Below, piece by piece: positions 45,779-54,832 of a stretch of DNA of 64,000 bases (position 1 is the first letter of the stretch; every line of letters begins with the position of its first letter). Origin of the DNA: Nocardia puris (GTDB taxonomy: Bacteria; Actinomycetota; Actinomycetes; Mycobacteriales; Mycobacteriaceae); the NCBI RefSeq assembly GCF_003315035.1, contig NZ_QNRE01000006.1, positions 62,001-126,000 of the forward strand, read 5' to 3'. The notes under the pieces were generated by a model. The model did not search any database. It worked only from the letters and a program-made list of their open reading frames with translations, and was not told where the DNA came from. The position numbers and the translations under genes are program-made.

Positions 45779-46852
45779 TCACCCGACCGCGGAGAGGTAT
45801 TCGCTGTAGAACACGCCGAGCCCGATCGCCGTGGCCATCGCGGCCAGCAGCCAGAACCGGATGATCACCGTCGTCTCCGCCCATTTGCTGAGCTCGAAGT
45901 GATGGTGGAACGGCGCCATCTTGAACAAACGGTTACGCGTGGTGCGGAACACCGCCACCTGCAGGATCACCGACAGCGCCTCGGCCACGAACAGCGCGCC
46001 GATCACGGCCATCAGCAGCTCGGTGCGGGTGGTGATGGAGATGCCGGCCAGCAGGCCGCCCAGGGCCAGCGAGCCGGTGTCGCCCATGAAGATCTTGGCC
46101 GGGGCCGCGTTCCACCACAGGAAGCCGATACAGGCGGCCGCGCCGGCGGCGCAGACCAGCGCCAGGTCCAGCGGGTCGCGCACGTTGTAGCAGCCGACCT
46201 CGGGCTTGGTCTCGCACGCGTGGTAGTACTGCCAGAACGTGATGATCACGTAGCCGCCCAGCGCCAGGCTCATCGAGCCGGCCGCCAGGCCGTCCAGTCC
46301 GTCGGTGAGGTTCACCGCGTTGGACCAGGCCACCACCAGGAAGCTCACCCACACCAGGAAGAAGACGCCGAACGAGATCGTGGTGATGTCGCGGACGATC
46401 GACAGGTATTCGCTGGCGGGCGTCAGGCCGGAGTCGCTGCGGAACTGCAACGCCAGCACACCGAATACCACGGCGGCGCTGAGCTGGCCGATGTACTTGC
46501 CCGCCGCGGTGAGACCGAGGTTGCGGCCCTTGCGGATCTTGATGAAGTCATCGATGAAGCCGACGCCGCCGAGCGCGGTGGCCAGGCCGAGCACCAGCAG
46601 ACCCGAGGCCGACGGGCCGTCCGCGTCGTAGCCGATGCCGATCAGGTGCGAGCCGAGGTAGCCGGCCCACATGCCGATGAGGATGGCGACGCCACCCATG
46701 GTCGGGGTGCCGCGCTTGGCCTGGTGGCTGGCCGGGCCGTCGACCCGGATCTCCTGTCCGAAGCCCTGTTTGGCGAAGAACTTGATCAGCAGCGGCGTGA
46801 GCAGGATCGACACCGCCAACGCGATCGCCGCCGCGAAAAGAATTTGTCTCAC
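45779..46852 (-). CDS. mraY: Phospho-N-acetylmuramoyl-pentapeptide transferase MraY
   Basis: A 357-residue integral membrane enzyme that transfers phospho-MurNAc-pentapeptide to the lipid carrier, giving lipid I. About ten hydrophobic helices are visible, with the family motifs GTPTMGG, the Asp pair in GFIDDFIK, NAVNLTDGLDGLA and the HHHFE cluster (PFHHHFELSKW) near the C-terminus. It starts at a GTG (46852-46850) preceded by GAGG. The 76-base gap to murF contains an imperfect direct repeat. Confidence 0.97.
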   Translation of the reverse strand: MRQILFAAAIALAVSILLTPLLIKFFAKQGFGQEIRVDGPASHQAKRGTPTMGGVAILIGMWAGYLGSHLIGIGYDADGPSASGLLVLGLATALGGVGFIDDFIKIRKGRNLGLTAAGKYIGQLSAAVVFGVLALQFRSDSGLTPASEYLSIVRDITTISFGVFFLVWVSFLVVAWSNAVNLTDGLDGLAAGSMSLALGGYVIITFWQYYHACETKPEVGCYNVRDPLDLALVCAAGAAACIGFLWWNAAPAKIFMGDTGSLALGGLLAGISITTRTELLMAVIGALFVAEALSVILQVAVFRTTRNRLFKMAPFHHHFELSKWAETTVIIRFWLLAAMATAIGLGVFYSEYLSAVG

Positions 46853-46862
46853 AGCCGCGCCT

Positions 46863-46962
46863 CGCTAACGCTCGGCTCCGCCGTGCGCCAAAGCGCCGCT
46901 GTGTCCATGGTTCGCTCGCTGCGCTCCCTCACGACTGGGCCCCGCTATCGCTCGGCCCCGTC
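46863..46962. repeat. Imperfect direct repeats around the murF-mraY junction
   Basis: CGCTAACGCTCGGCTCCGCC at 46863-46882 and CGCTATCGCTCGGCCCCGTC at 46943-46962 match at 16 of 20 bases. A related GCTCGCTGCGCTCCCT lies between them near 46915. The second copy is inside the 3' end of murF. No function can be read from this. Confidence 0.6.
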
Positions 46963-48491
46963 TCGCGTTCCCTCACCTGCACTGCCTCCGTGCTGCTTCC
47001 CCTGCGTCCCCGCGCGCGATCGGCGCCGGTCAAGTGGTCGGCGACGGCCCACAGGCCCACCGACTTCGATGCCTTGACCAGCACCACATCGCCCGCTTCG
47101 ACCTCGTCGTCGAGCAGCGCGATGGCCGCGCCGATATCGGGCACGAGGACCGATTCCTCGCCCCATGAGCCTTCCATCACCGCTCCCTGGTGCATCGCCC
47201 GGGAGGGCCTTCCGGTGCCGACCACCACCAGGCGGTCCACATCCAGGCGCACGGCCAGCCTGCCGATGCCGTCGTGCTCGAGCACCGACTCCTCACCCAG
47301 TTCGGCCATCTCGCCGAGCACGGCCCAGCTGCGGCGCGGCGCGGCGCCCGCCTTGGCCATGGTGACCAGGGCCTTGAGCGCGGCGCGCACGGAGTCGGGG
47401 TTGGCGTTGTAGGAGTCGTTGACGACGGTGACGCCGTCGTCGGTGTCGCGCACGTCCATGCGGCGTTCCGAGGCGGCGCGCGCGCCCGCCAGCGCGGTGG
47501 CGACCGTATCCAGGTCGGCGCCGCAGGCCAGCGCGACGGCGGCGGCCGAGAGCGCGTTGCCCACCTGGTGCTCGCCGTGCACGGCGAGCGCGATCTCGAC
47601 CGAGCCCGACGGGGCGTGCAGGGTGAACCGGGCGCGGGCGCCGTCGTCCAGGCGCACATCGGTGGCGCGCAGGTCGGCGTCGCCGGACCGGCCGACGGTC
47701 ACCACCCGCGCGGACGTGCGGCTCGCCATCGCGGCCACCTGCCCGTCGTCGGCGTTGAGCACGGCCACACCCGTGGCGGGCAACGCCTCCACGAGTTCGC
47801 CCTTGGTCTGGGCGATGGCCTCGCGGCTGCCGAACTCGCCGAGATGCGCGGTGCCGACATTGAGCACCACGCCGATGCTGGGCGGCGCGACGCGCGCGAG
47901 CGCGGCAATATGGCCCGGTCCGCGCGCGGAGAGCTCGAGCACCAGGAAGCGGGTGTTCTCGTCGGCGCGCAGCGCGGTCCACGGGTGGCCCAGTTCGTTA
48001 TTGAACGAGCCGGGCGGCGCCACCACGGGCCCCAGCGGCGCGAGCACGGCCGCCAGCAGATCCTTGGTGGAGGTCTTGCCCGACGAGCCGGTGACGCCCA
48101 CGACGGTGAGACTGCCCGCCGCGGTGAGCTTTTCGACGCTGGCGCGGGCCAGTGCCGCGAGCGCGGTGAGCACCGCAGCCCCGGAGCCGTCCGAATCATG
48201 GCTCACCGCCATCGAATTCGCGGGCACCGCGCCGGGATTCGGCGTGACCACGATGGCCGGCACGCCGACCGGACGCGCGGCCAGCACCGCGACCGCACCG
48301 GCCGCCACGGCCGCGGGCGCGTAGTCGTGCCCGTCGGCCCGCCCGCCGGGCAGGGCCAGGAAGAGATCACCGGAACCGATTCGGCGCGAATCGAATTCGA
48401 CCGAACCGGTCACCCGCACCTCCGGGTCGGGAACGTCGTGCAGCGTGCCGCCGACGACGTCCGCGATCTCCCGCAGTGTCATCTCGATCAT
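46929..48491 (-). CDS. murF: UDP-MurNAc-tripeptide-D-Ala-D-Ala ligase MurF
   Basis: A 520-residue cytoplasmic Mur ligase that adds the D-Ala-D-Ala dipeptide and finishes the pentapeptide precursor. The N-terminal substrate domain has DSRRIGSGDLFLAL and GRADGHDY. The ATP loop is GVTGSSGKTSTKDLL, followed by NNELGHPWT and NVGTAHLGEFGS. The C-terminal NDSYNANPDS motif is diagnostic. The ATG at 48491 overlaps the murE stop as ATGA, which outranks a longer in-frame start at 48539. Confidence 0.97.
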   Translation of the reverse strand: MIEMTLREIADVVGGTLHDVPDPEVRVTGSVEFDSRRIGSGDLFLALPGGRADGHDYAPAAVAAGAVAVLAARPVGVPAIVVTPNPGAVPANSMAVSHDSDGSGAAVLTALAALARASVEKLTAAGSLTVVGVTGSSGKTSTKDLLAAVLAPLGPVVAPPGSFNNELGHPWTALRADENTRFLVLELSARGPGHIAALARVAPPSIGVVLNVGTAHLGEFGSREAIAQTKGELVEALPATGVAVLNADDGQVAAMASRTSARVVTVGRSGDADLRATDVRLDDGARARFTLHAPSGSVEIALAVHGEHQVGNALSAAAVALACGADLDTVATALAGARAASERRMDVRDTDDGVTVVNDSYNANPDSVRAALKALVTMAKAGAAPRRSWAVLGEMAELGEESVLEHDGIGRLAVRLDVDRLVVVGTGRPSRAMHQGAVMEGSWGEESVLVPDIGAAIALLDDEVEAGDVVLVKASKSVGLWAVADHLTGADRARGRRGSSTEAVQVRERETGPSDSGAQS

Positions 48492-50101
48492 GAAACCGTC
48501 AAGTCCTCCGCGTCCGACCCGTGCGGACTCCGCTCCCATCGCTGTCCCGACCGCCGCGCCAGCGCGCTCGCCAGCACCTCGCGATCGTCGAAAGGCAGCT
48601 TCACACCGTCGATCTCCTGACCGGTCTCGTGGCCCTTGCCCGCGACGAGCACCACGTCGCCGGGCCGGGCCCAGGCCACCGCCGCCTCGATGGCGGCGGC
48701 GCGGTCGCCGATCTCGCGCACCTCACCGCGTTCGCCGACGGGCACCTCGAGCGCGCCGTTGTGCAGGGCGGCGCGGATGGCGGCCGGATCCTCGGTGCGG
48801 GGGTTGTCGTCGGTGATGACGAGCAGGTCCGCGCCGCGCGCCCCCGCCGCGCCCATGAGCGCGCGCTTGCCCGCGTCGCGGTCGCCGCCCGCGCCCACCA
48901 CCACGGCAAGGCGGCCGGGGGCGTCGGGGTTGTCGGCGGCCAGGTGCAGGCGCAGGGTCGCGATCACCGATTCGAGGGCGGCGGGCTTGTGCGCGTAGTC
49001 GACCACGGCCAGGAAGTCCTGCCCGGCCTCGACGCGCTGCATGCGGCCCGGCACGTCCACGGCGGCCAGCGCGGGCGCGGCCACGGCCGGATCGACCCCG
49101 GCGGCGGCGCACACTGCGACGGCGAGCAACCCGTTGGCCACGTTGTAGCGGCCCGGAAGGCGCAGGCGCACTTCGACATTCGCGCCCGGCCCGGCCGCGG
49201 TGAAGGACTGTTCGCCGCCGTGCGCGTCCACCGCGCCCGCGACGTGCCAGTCCCCCGCGCCGGTGGTGCTCACGGTGGTGGGCGCGGGCAGCGCGGCGGC
49301 CAGGCGGCGGCCCCACTCGTCGTCGACGACGATCACGGCGGTCCGCGCGGCGATCGGCGAGGTGGGTTCGAAGAGCCTGCGCTTGGCGCCGAAGTAGTCC
49401 TCGAAATCGCGGTGGAAGTCCAGGTGGTCCTGGGAGAGGTTGGTGAACGCGCCCACCGCGAAGCGCACGCCGTCGACGCGGCCCAGCGCGAGCGCGTGGC
49501 TGGACACCTCCATCACCACGGCGTCCACGCCCTGCTCCACCATCAGCGCGAACATGGCGTGCAGCTGCGGGGCCTCGGGCGTGGTGAGCGCGCTGGGCAC
49601 GCGCCGCCCGCCGATCCTGGTCTCGATGGTGCCGATCAGCGCCGTGCGCAGGCCCGCGGCGGCCAGGCCTGCCTCCACCAGGTACGAGGTGGTGGTCTTG
49701 CCGGAGGTGCCGGTGATGCCGACGATGGTGAGCGTGCGCGACGGCTGGCCGTACAGCTCGGCGGACAGCTCCCCGAGCACCGCGCGCGGCTGCTCGCGCA
49801 CCAGCACGGGCACGCCGAGCTCGCCCGCCAGGGCGGCGCCCTCGGCGTCGGTGAGCACGGCGACGGCGCCGCGTTCCACCGCCGTGCGGGCGAACCGCGC
49901 GCCGTGGGCGCGCGCGCCGGGCAGGGCGGCGAACAGGTCGCCGGGCAGGACGGCGTCGGAACGCTGTTCGATGCCGGTCACCGCGAGGTCGCCGGGGATC
50001 GGCGACGACGGGCGGGCGCCGGTCAGCGCCAGCACGGTGGTCAGCGGTGTCGACAGCGGGTCGACCGGCCGCAACACGGGCTGGCTGGACTGCGTGGGCA
50101 C
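48488..50101 (-). CDS. murE: UDP-MurNAc-L-Ala-D-Glu-2,6-diaminopimelate ligase MurE
   Basis: A 537-residue cytoplasmic Mur ligase adding the third stem residue. The motif DDNPRTEDP near the C-terminus is the signature of meso-diaminopimelate specificity, as expected for this group. Other motifs are GITGTSGKTTTSYL, EVSSHALALGRV and NLSQDHLDFH. I start it at the GTG at 50101-50099 (MPTQSSQPVLRPVDP), which has AGAGGAG just upstream; the in-frame GTG at 50149 has no ribosome-binding site. A 217-base GC-rich gap (50102-50318) separates it from pbpB and could hold a promoter, but I see no clear boxes. Confidence 0.96.
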   Translation of the reverse strand: MPTQSSQPVLRPVDPLSTPLTTVLALTGARPSSPIPGDLAVTGIEQRSDAVLPGDLFAALPGARAHGARFARTAVERGAVAVLTDAEGAALAGELGVPVLVREQPRAVLGELSAELYGQPSRTLTIVGITGTSGKTTTSYLVEAGLAAAGLRTALIGTIETRIGGRRVPSALTTPEAPQLHAMFALMVEQGVDAVVMEVSSHALALGRVDGVRFAVGAFTNLSQDHLDFHRDFEDYFGAKRRLFEPTSPIAARTAVIVVDDEWGRRLAAALPAPTTVSTTGAGDWHVAGAVDAHGGEQSFTAAGPGANVEVRLRLPGRYNVANGLLAVAVCAAAGVDPAVAAPALAAVDVPGRMQRVEAGQDFLAVVDYAHKPAALESVIATLRLHLAADNPDAPGRLAVVVGAGGDRDAGKRALMGAAGARGADLLVITDDNPRTEDPAAIRAALHNGALEVPVGERGEVREIGDRAAAIEAAVAWARPGDVVLVAGKGHETGQEIDGVKLPFDDREVLASALARRSGQRWERSPHGSDAEDLTVS

Positions 50102-50318
50102 CTCGCTCCTCTCTCGTTCTCGGTTCTGTCGAGCATTGTGCGCGGGCACGATCGGTGGTGACGAGTCAGGTTACCGACGCGCGCGCACGGGCGGTCAACG
50201 TGCCTCGGTGTAACCGCCCACACCGCCCGCTCCCGGTCGCGGCGCCCGGTTGGGGGCGCGGTGGCGGCGGGCCGGGCGGCGGCGGGCGAACCGGGCGGAC
50301 AGCGGGGACGACAACGGC

Positions 50319-52211
50319 TCACGCACCGGCCTGGAGCACGAACTTCTGCGGTTCGGTGACGGTGGGCGGGATGCGGTCGCGCTGGATGGCCCACGAGGCG
50401 ATGCTGTGGAACAGCGGGGCGGCGGACTGGCCGCCGCTGCCGTCGGCGCTGCGGACCGGATTGTCGAGCATCATGCCGATCACGTAGCGCGGGTTGTCGG
50501 CGGGCACCATGCCGGAGAAGGTGATCCAGAAGCTGGAGGTGGAATAGCACTTGCAGCGGGGATCGATCTTCTGGGCGGTGCCGGTCTTGCCCGCGACCTG
50601 GTAGCCGTCGATGGCGGCGGGCCAGCCGGTACCGTTCTGGTTGGCGTTCATCGGGTCGCGCTGGGTGACGGCCTGGAACATGGTGCGCAGGGTGCGCGCG
50701 GTCTCCTCGCTCACCACCCGCACGCCGTCGGGCTGGGTCTCCTCGGTGCGGCTGCCGTCGGGTGCGACCTTGGCGCGCACGATGCGCGGCGGGATGCGCA
50801 GCCCGTCATTGGCGATGGCCTGGTACATCGCGGTCATCTGCAGCGTGGACATCGAAAGGCCCTGTCCGATGGGCAAGTTGGCGAAGGTGCCGCCCGACCA
50901 CTGGTCCAGGGCGGGCACCTGGCCCGCCGTCTCGCCGGGCAGGCCGACGCCGGTGCGCTGGCCGAGCCCGAAGCGCTGCACCATATCGGCGAAGCGCTCC
51001 TCGCCCACGCGCTGCGCCAGCATCAGGGTGCCGACATTGGACGACTTCGCGAATATTCCGGTGGTGGTGTAGGGCTCCACGCCGTGGCCCCACGCGTCGC
51101 CGACGGTGACGCCGGACATGCTGATCGAGCCGGGCACCTGGTGCACCTCGTCGGGGGTGGTGAGCCCGTATTCGATGGCCGCGGCCGCGGTGATCAGCTT
51201 GTTCACCGAACCCGGTTCGAACGGGTCGCTCACCGACGGGTTGTTCGTCTTGGCCGAACCCCAGTTCTGCGGGCCGAGTTTCGGGTTGAAGGTGCTGTCG
51301 TTGGCCATGGCCAGCACCTCACCGGTCTTGGCGTCCAGCACCACCGCCGAGGCGCCCGCGGCGCCCGACATCTCCCTGGCCTGCTGCACCTGCTGCTGCA
51401 CGTAGTACTGCAGGTCGGAGTCGAGGGTGAGTTCGACGCCGTTGCCGTTGACCGCGGGCTGCTTGTCGCGCCAGCTGCCCGGGATGACCGCGCCGTCGGA
51501 GCCGCGGTCGTAGGTGTGCGAGCCGTCGGTGCCCGCGAGCACCGAGTCCAGCGAGGATTCCAGGCCGATCAGGCCGTGGCCGTCCCAGCCGGTGGCGCCG
51601 ATGATATTGGCGGCCAGCGAACCGCCCGGGTATTCGCGCAGGTCCTGGCGTTCGGCGCCGACCTCGGGGAATTCCAGGGTGATCTCGGAGGCGATGCGCG
51701 GGTCCACGTTGCGCACCAGGTAGACGAACTGCTCGTCGCTGCGCAGCAAGCCCAGCAGGTCCTTCTCCGAGGGGGCCTTCGCGCCGAGCTTGTCGTGGAT
51801 GGTCTTCGCGATATCGCGCAACCGCTGTTCGGGATCGGGCGCCTTCTCGTTCTTCGCGCGCTCCTCGGCCAGCATCTCCCGCACCCGCACGGGCTGGATG
51901 TGCAGCGCCTTCGCCGACACGGTGAACGCGAGCGATTTGCCGTGGCGGTCGGTGATCGGGCCGCGGGTGGCCTCGTCGGTGAGCCGAACGGTGCGCTGGC
52001 TGGCGGCCTGTGCGGACAGCCCCGGCGCGGAAATGCTCTGGATCCACAGCAATTGGAGCGCGACGACGGCCAGCGCCACCAGCATGACGAGGCGGCCGAC
52101 GCCGAGGCGCAGCCGCAGCGGACGATCCGAGGGCGCGCCGGTGCGCGGTCTCGCGCCGCCGGATGGCACCGGCCCGCGCCGCTGGCGCGGCGCGGGCCTG
52201 GTGCGGGTCAT
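50319..52211 (-). CDS. pbpB: Septal penicillin-binding protein PbpB (FtsI/PBP3)
   Basis: A 630-residue class B transpeptidase that cross-links septal peptidoglycan as partner of FtsW. A basic, Arg/Pro-rich cytoplasmic N-terminus is followed by one membrane helix (about 38-56), the dimerisation domain, and the transpeptidase domain. The catalytic SVNK serine is near residue 332, with SSN in AKSSNVGT and KTGT near residue 540. A Cys pair in PRCKCYS lies close after KTG. The start ATG overlaps the upstream ftsL-like stop as ATGA. It ends 217 bases before murE. Confidence 0.96.
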   Translation of the reverse strand: MTRTRPAPRQRRGPVPSGGARPRTGAPSDRPLRLRLGVGRLVMLVALAVVALQLLWIQSISAPGLSAQAASQRTVRLTDEATRGPITDRHGKSLAFTVSAKALHIQPVRVREMLAEERAKNEKAPDPEQRLRDIAKTIHDKLGAKAPSEKDLLGLLRSDEQFVYLVRNVDPRIASEITLEFPEVGAERQDLREYPGGSLAANIIGATGWDGHGLIGLESSLDSVLAGTDGSHTYDRGSDGAVIPGSWRDKQPAVNGNGVELTLDSDLQYYVQQQVQQAREMSGAAGASAVVLDAKTGEVLAMANDSTFNPKLGPQNWGSAKTNNPSVSDPFEPGSVNKLITAAAAIEYGLTTPDEVHQVPGSISMSGVTVGDAWGHGVEPYTTTGIFAKSSNVGTLMLAQRVGEERFADMVQRFGLGQRTGVGLPGETAGQVPALDQWSGGTFANLPIGQGLSMSTLQMTAMYQAIANDGLRIPPRIVRAKVAPDGSRTEETQPDGVRVVSEETARTLRTMFQAVTQRDPMNANQNGTGWPAAIDGYQVAGKTGTAQKIDPRCKCYSTSSFWITFSGMVPADNPRYVIGMMLDNPVRSADGSGGQSAAPLFHSIASWAIQRDRIPPTVTEPQKFVLQAGA

Positions 52212-53095
52212 CGGACGGCCCCCTCGGGGGCGGGCGGAGCCTGCTGCTCCGGCGGGGCGTCCACCGGCGGCGGCACCGCGGCCGGCCCGTCGGCGGGCGG
52301 GGCGGCCACGGGCTGCGGGGCGGGGGCCGGCTGGGGCACTTCGGCCGCGGGGGCGGGGTTCGGGTTCGCCGGGTCCGGGGCCGGTGCCGGGTTCGCCGGA
52401 TCCGGCGCGGGCACCGGGCTCGCGGGATTCGGCTCCGGAACGGGACTCGCCGCGTTGGGCGCCGGTACCGGGCTCGCCGGGTTCGGCGCGGGTGCGGGAT
52501 GCTCACCCTCCGGAGTGCGCACGGTGGACACGGGGATCACGCGCTCGCCCTCGGCCAGCACGTGCCCCGGCTGCGTCGCCGGGCCCGAGCGCGGCGTCTG
52601 ATTGAGCGGCGGCACCGGCGCGCCCTGCGCGGGCGTTTCGTCACCGATCACCGTCACGGTGCCGTCGGGTCCGAGCACCAGGCGCGCCGGGTCCTTGGCG
52701 GGGATCATGCCGAGTTCGCGGGCGCGCGCGGCCAGTTCGGGCGCCGAGTCGGCGGCCGCGACCTCCTGCTGCAACGCGGCACGCTCGTCGGCGAGCTGCC
52801 GGTTGAGCTGCCTGGCGTCGCTGAGCTGGTAGCTGTCCTCGGCGGCGCGCGTGGTGAGCAGCAGGGTGAGCGCCAGCCCGCAGGCCAGCATGGCGATCAT
52901 CGCGGCGACGAACGGGATCCGCGCCGCGGTCACCGAGGTGCGCGCGGGCAGCCGCGGCGTGTCGGCGCGCTGTTCGGCGCGGAGCTTGCGTTTGGCGTAG
53001 GCCCGTTGCGCCGCACCGGATTTCACCCGTTCGGCGGCCTGGACCCGGCGGGCGACCCGGCCCGGCGACTCGACCGTGCGCGTACGGATACTCAT
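52208..53095 (-). CDS. FtsL-like divisome protein with proline-rich repeat tail
   Basis: A 295-residue bitopic protein in the ftsL position between rsmH and pbpB. It has a basic cytoplasmic N-terminus (1-59), one membrane helix (about 60-82) and a short coiled-coil stretch (about 86-115, QLSDARQLNRQLADERAALQQ), the FtsL/FtsB layout. The extracytoplasmic remainder is unusual: residues 202-246 are five 9-residue units of the form PxPNPASPV or PxPDPANPx, followed by more Pro/Ala. Mycobacterial relatives also have long Pro-rich tails here. Both ends overlap neighbours as ATGA. It probably stabilises FtsQ and PbpB-FtsW at the septum; sequence similarity alone is weak, and position supports the call. 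Confidence 0.85.
   Translation of the reverse strand: MSIRTRTVESPGRVARRVQAAERVKSGAAQRAYAKRKLRAEQRADTPRLPARTSVTAARIPFVAAMIAMLACGLALTLLLTTRAAEDSYQLSDARQLNRQLADERAALQQEVAAADSAPELAARARELGMIPAKDPARLVLGPDGTVTVIGDETPAQGAPVPPLNQTPRSGPATQPGHVLAEGERVIPVSTVRTPEGEHPAPAPNPASPVPAPNAASPVPEPNPASPVPAPDPANPAPAPDPANPNPAPAAEVPQPAPAPQPVAAPPADGPAAVPPPVDAPPEQQAPPAPEGAVR
52358..52492. repeat. Five 27-bp units coding a Pro-rich 9-residue repeat
   Basis: Within the ftsL-like gene, five diverged 27-base units encode PAPNPASPV, PAPNAASPV, PEPNPASPV, PAPDPANPA and PAPDPANPN. The units suggest copy-number change by slippage, and an extended wall-spanning segment in the protein. Confidence 0.85.
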
Positions 53096-54078
53096 GGTGT
53101 CGTCGCCTCCTTCTCCTGGATCCGCTCCGCGGCCCGCATGCGCACCGGCGCGGCGCGTGGGTTCTCCTCGATCTCGGTCTCGGTGGCCTTCTCCGCGCCG
53201 CGGGTGAGCATCCGGAATTCCGGGCCCATCCCGGGCAGTTCGACCGGCAGGTCCACCGGCGTGCGCGACGCGATCCGCGGCGCGAACTCCTGTTTGACGA
53301 CGCGGTCCTCCAGCGACTGGTAGGACATGACGACGATGCGGCCACCGAGGCGCAGCGCGTCCAGCGCGGCGGGCAGCGCGGCGCGCAACGAGTCGAGCTC
53401 GCCGTTCACCTCCACCCGCAGCGCCTGGAAGGTGCGCTTGGCCGGATGGCCGCCCGTGCGGCGCGCGGCCGCCGGGATCGTGGCGTACAGCAGCTCGACG
53501 AGTTCGGCGCTGGTGGTGAACGGCTTCTTGGCGCGGCGGCGCACCACCTCGGAGGCGATCTTGCCCGCGAACCGTTCCTCGCCATACGTTTTCAGCACGC
53601 GCGCGAGATCGCCGTGGCTGTAGGTGTTGAGCACGTCGGCGGCGGTCAGGCCCGCGGTGGGGTCCATCCGCATGTCCAGCGGGGCGTCCACCGAGTAGGC
53701 GAAGCCGCGCTCGGCCTCGTCCAGTTGCATGGACGACACGCCGAGATCCATCAAGATGCCGCTCACCGCGCCGGCGCGGGGCAGCCCGGCTTCCGCCAGC
53801 GCGTCGGCGATGCCGTCATATCTGGTGTGCACCAACGTGATCCGGTCGGCGAACGGCGCCAGCCGCTCCCCCGCCAGGCGCAGCGCCTCGGTGTCGCGGT
53901 CGAGGCCGACCAGCCGCAGGCCGGGGTAGGTGCGCAGGAAGTGTTCGGCGTGGCCGCCGAGCCCGAGGGTGGCGTCCACGTAGACGGCGCCGGGCTCGGT
54001 GAGGGCGGGGCCGAGGAGTTCGTCGGCGCGGCGCAAGAGAACGGGGACATGCCGGGGGCCGTGCTCCTCACGGTTCAC
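53092..54078 (-). CDS. rsmH: 16S rRNA m4C1402 methyltransferase RsmH (MraW)
   Basis: A 328-residue SAM-dependent methyltransferase modifying cytosine 1402 in 16S rRNA. It opens with HVPVLLRRADELL and the SAM loop VDATLGLGGHAEHFL, followed by GLDRDTEAL, GILMDLGVSSMQLD, RGFAYSVDAPLDMRMD and the C-terminal YQSLEDRVVKQ, all family hallmarks. I choose the GTG at 54078-54076, with GGGAGG just ahead, giving a normal family length. The frame is open far upstream through the mraZ-rsmH gap and past mraZ, but that part is non-coding or antisense-like. Its stop overlaps the ftsL-like start. The 242-base leader holds a strong hairpin. Confidence 0.96.
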   Translation of the reverse strand: MNREEHGPRHVPVLLRRADELLGPALTEPGAVYVDATLGLGGHAEHFLRTYPGLRLVGLDRDTEALRLAGERLAPFADRITLVHTRYDGIADALAEAGLPRAGAVSGILMDLGVSSMQLDEAERGFAYSVDAPLDMRMDPTAGLTAADVLNTYSHGDLARVLKTYGEERFAGKIASEVVRRRAKKPFTTSAELVELLYATIPAAARRTGGHPAKRTFQALRVEVNGELDSLRAALPAALDALRLGGRIVVMSYQSLEDRVVKQEFAPRIASRTPVDLPVELPGMGPEFRMLTRGAEKATETEIEENPRAAPVRMRAAERIQEKEATTP

Positions 54079-54239
54079 CTCGACCTCCCGGTTCCTGCTG
54101 CGTGCTTCTCGCACCGGGGGCGCGGGGCTCACGGGCCGGAGACCGGTCGCGCTCGGATCGCGTTGCCGCACAGTGCTGATGGAAAACAGTGCTCGTGGAA
54201 AGAATGCTGCTCGGCGGGGGAATGCCCCGTGGTCTCTGA

Positions 54240-54289
54240 CCGGACAGCGGTACCTGGCGTCGGGGAAGTACGTCAGGGTCCGCGTCCGG
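54240..54289 (-). ncRNA. Candidate mraW RNA motif hairpin upstream of rsmH
   Basis: The mraZ-rsmH gap folds into one long hairpin on the minus strand. CCGGAC (54240-54245) pairs with GTCCGG (54284-54289), GCGG with CCGC, ACCTG with CAGGGT through a one-base bulge, and CGT with ACG. The apical loop on the transcribed strand contains CUUCCCC (54268-54262). From memory, the actinobacterial mraW RNA motif has such CUUCCCC terminal loops ahead of mraW. The rest of the gap shows a repeated AGCACTGT but no other fold I can support. Confidence 0.55.
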
Positions 54290-54320
54290 GCAGAGGCCAC
54301 GCGGCACTCCTCCGCGCTGG

Positions 54321-54752
54321 CTAGAAGATCCCGCCCAGCGACTCGTCTCTCGCTTGTGCGTAATCCTCCTCGTGCTCGGCGAGGTAGGACTCCCACGCCT
54401 GCTTGTCCCATATCTCGAGGAAGTCGACCGAGCCGATCACCACGCAATCCCGGTCCAGGTTCGCGTAGCGCCGGTGGTCCGCCGACAACGTGATCCGGCC
54501 CTGGCCGTCCGGACGCTGCTCGTCCGTACCCGCCGCCAGTGCCCGGACGAACGCGCGGGCCTGCGGATTGGTCCGAGACGCGGCCGCGGCCCGCCGGGCG
54601 AGCGCGGTGAACTCCTCTTTGGGGTACACGGCGAGGCTGTGGTCCTGACTCTTCGTGACCATCAACCCTCCCGCCAGATCGTCTCGAAACTTCGCAGGCA
54701 ACGTGAGTCGCCCCTTGTCGTCCAAACGGGGCGTGTACGTACCGAGAAACAT
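54321..54752 (-). CDS. mraZ: Transcriptional regulator MraZ
   Basis: A 143-residue protein with two SpoVT/AbrB-like halves that form a DNA-binding ring. The first half reads LGTYTPRLDDKGRLTLPAKFRDDL, the second PDGQGRITLSADHRRYANL; both contain the DxxGR(L/I)TL signature. It heads the dcw cluster and in other bacteria represses or tunes its own operon. A good ribosome-binding site, GGGAGG, sits seven bases before the ATG. Operator-like repeats overlap its promoter about 80-125 bases upstream. Confidence 0.97.
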   Translation of the reverse strand: MFLGTYTPRLDDKGRLTLPAKFRDDLAGGLMVTKSQDHSLAVYPKEEFTALARRAAAASRTNPQARAFVRALAAGTDEQRPDGQGRITLSADHRRYANLDRDCVVIGSVDFLEIWDKQAWESYLAEHEEDYAQARDESLGGIF

Positions 54753-54832
54753 CTCGATACCTCCCTGGGAGCATCCCCGCGGTTACGGGGGGCACATTCA
54801 CCTCGCCTGATCGACCTCTCTCCTGTAGCGCG

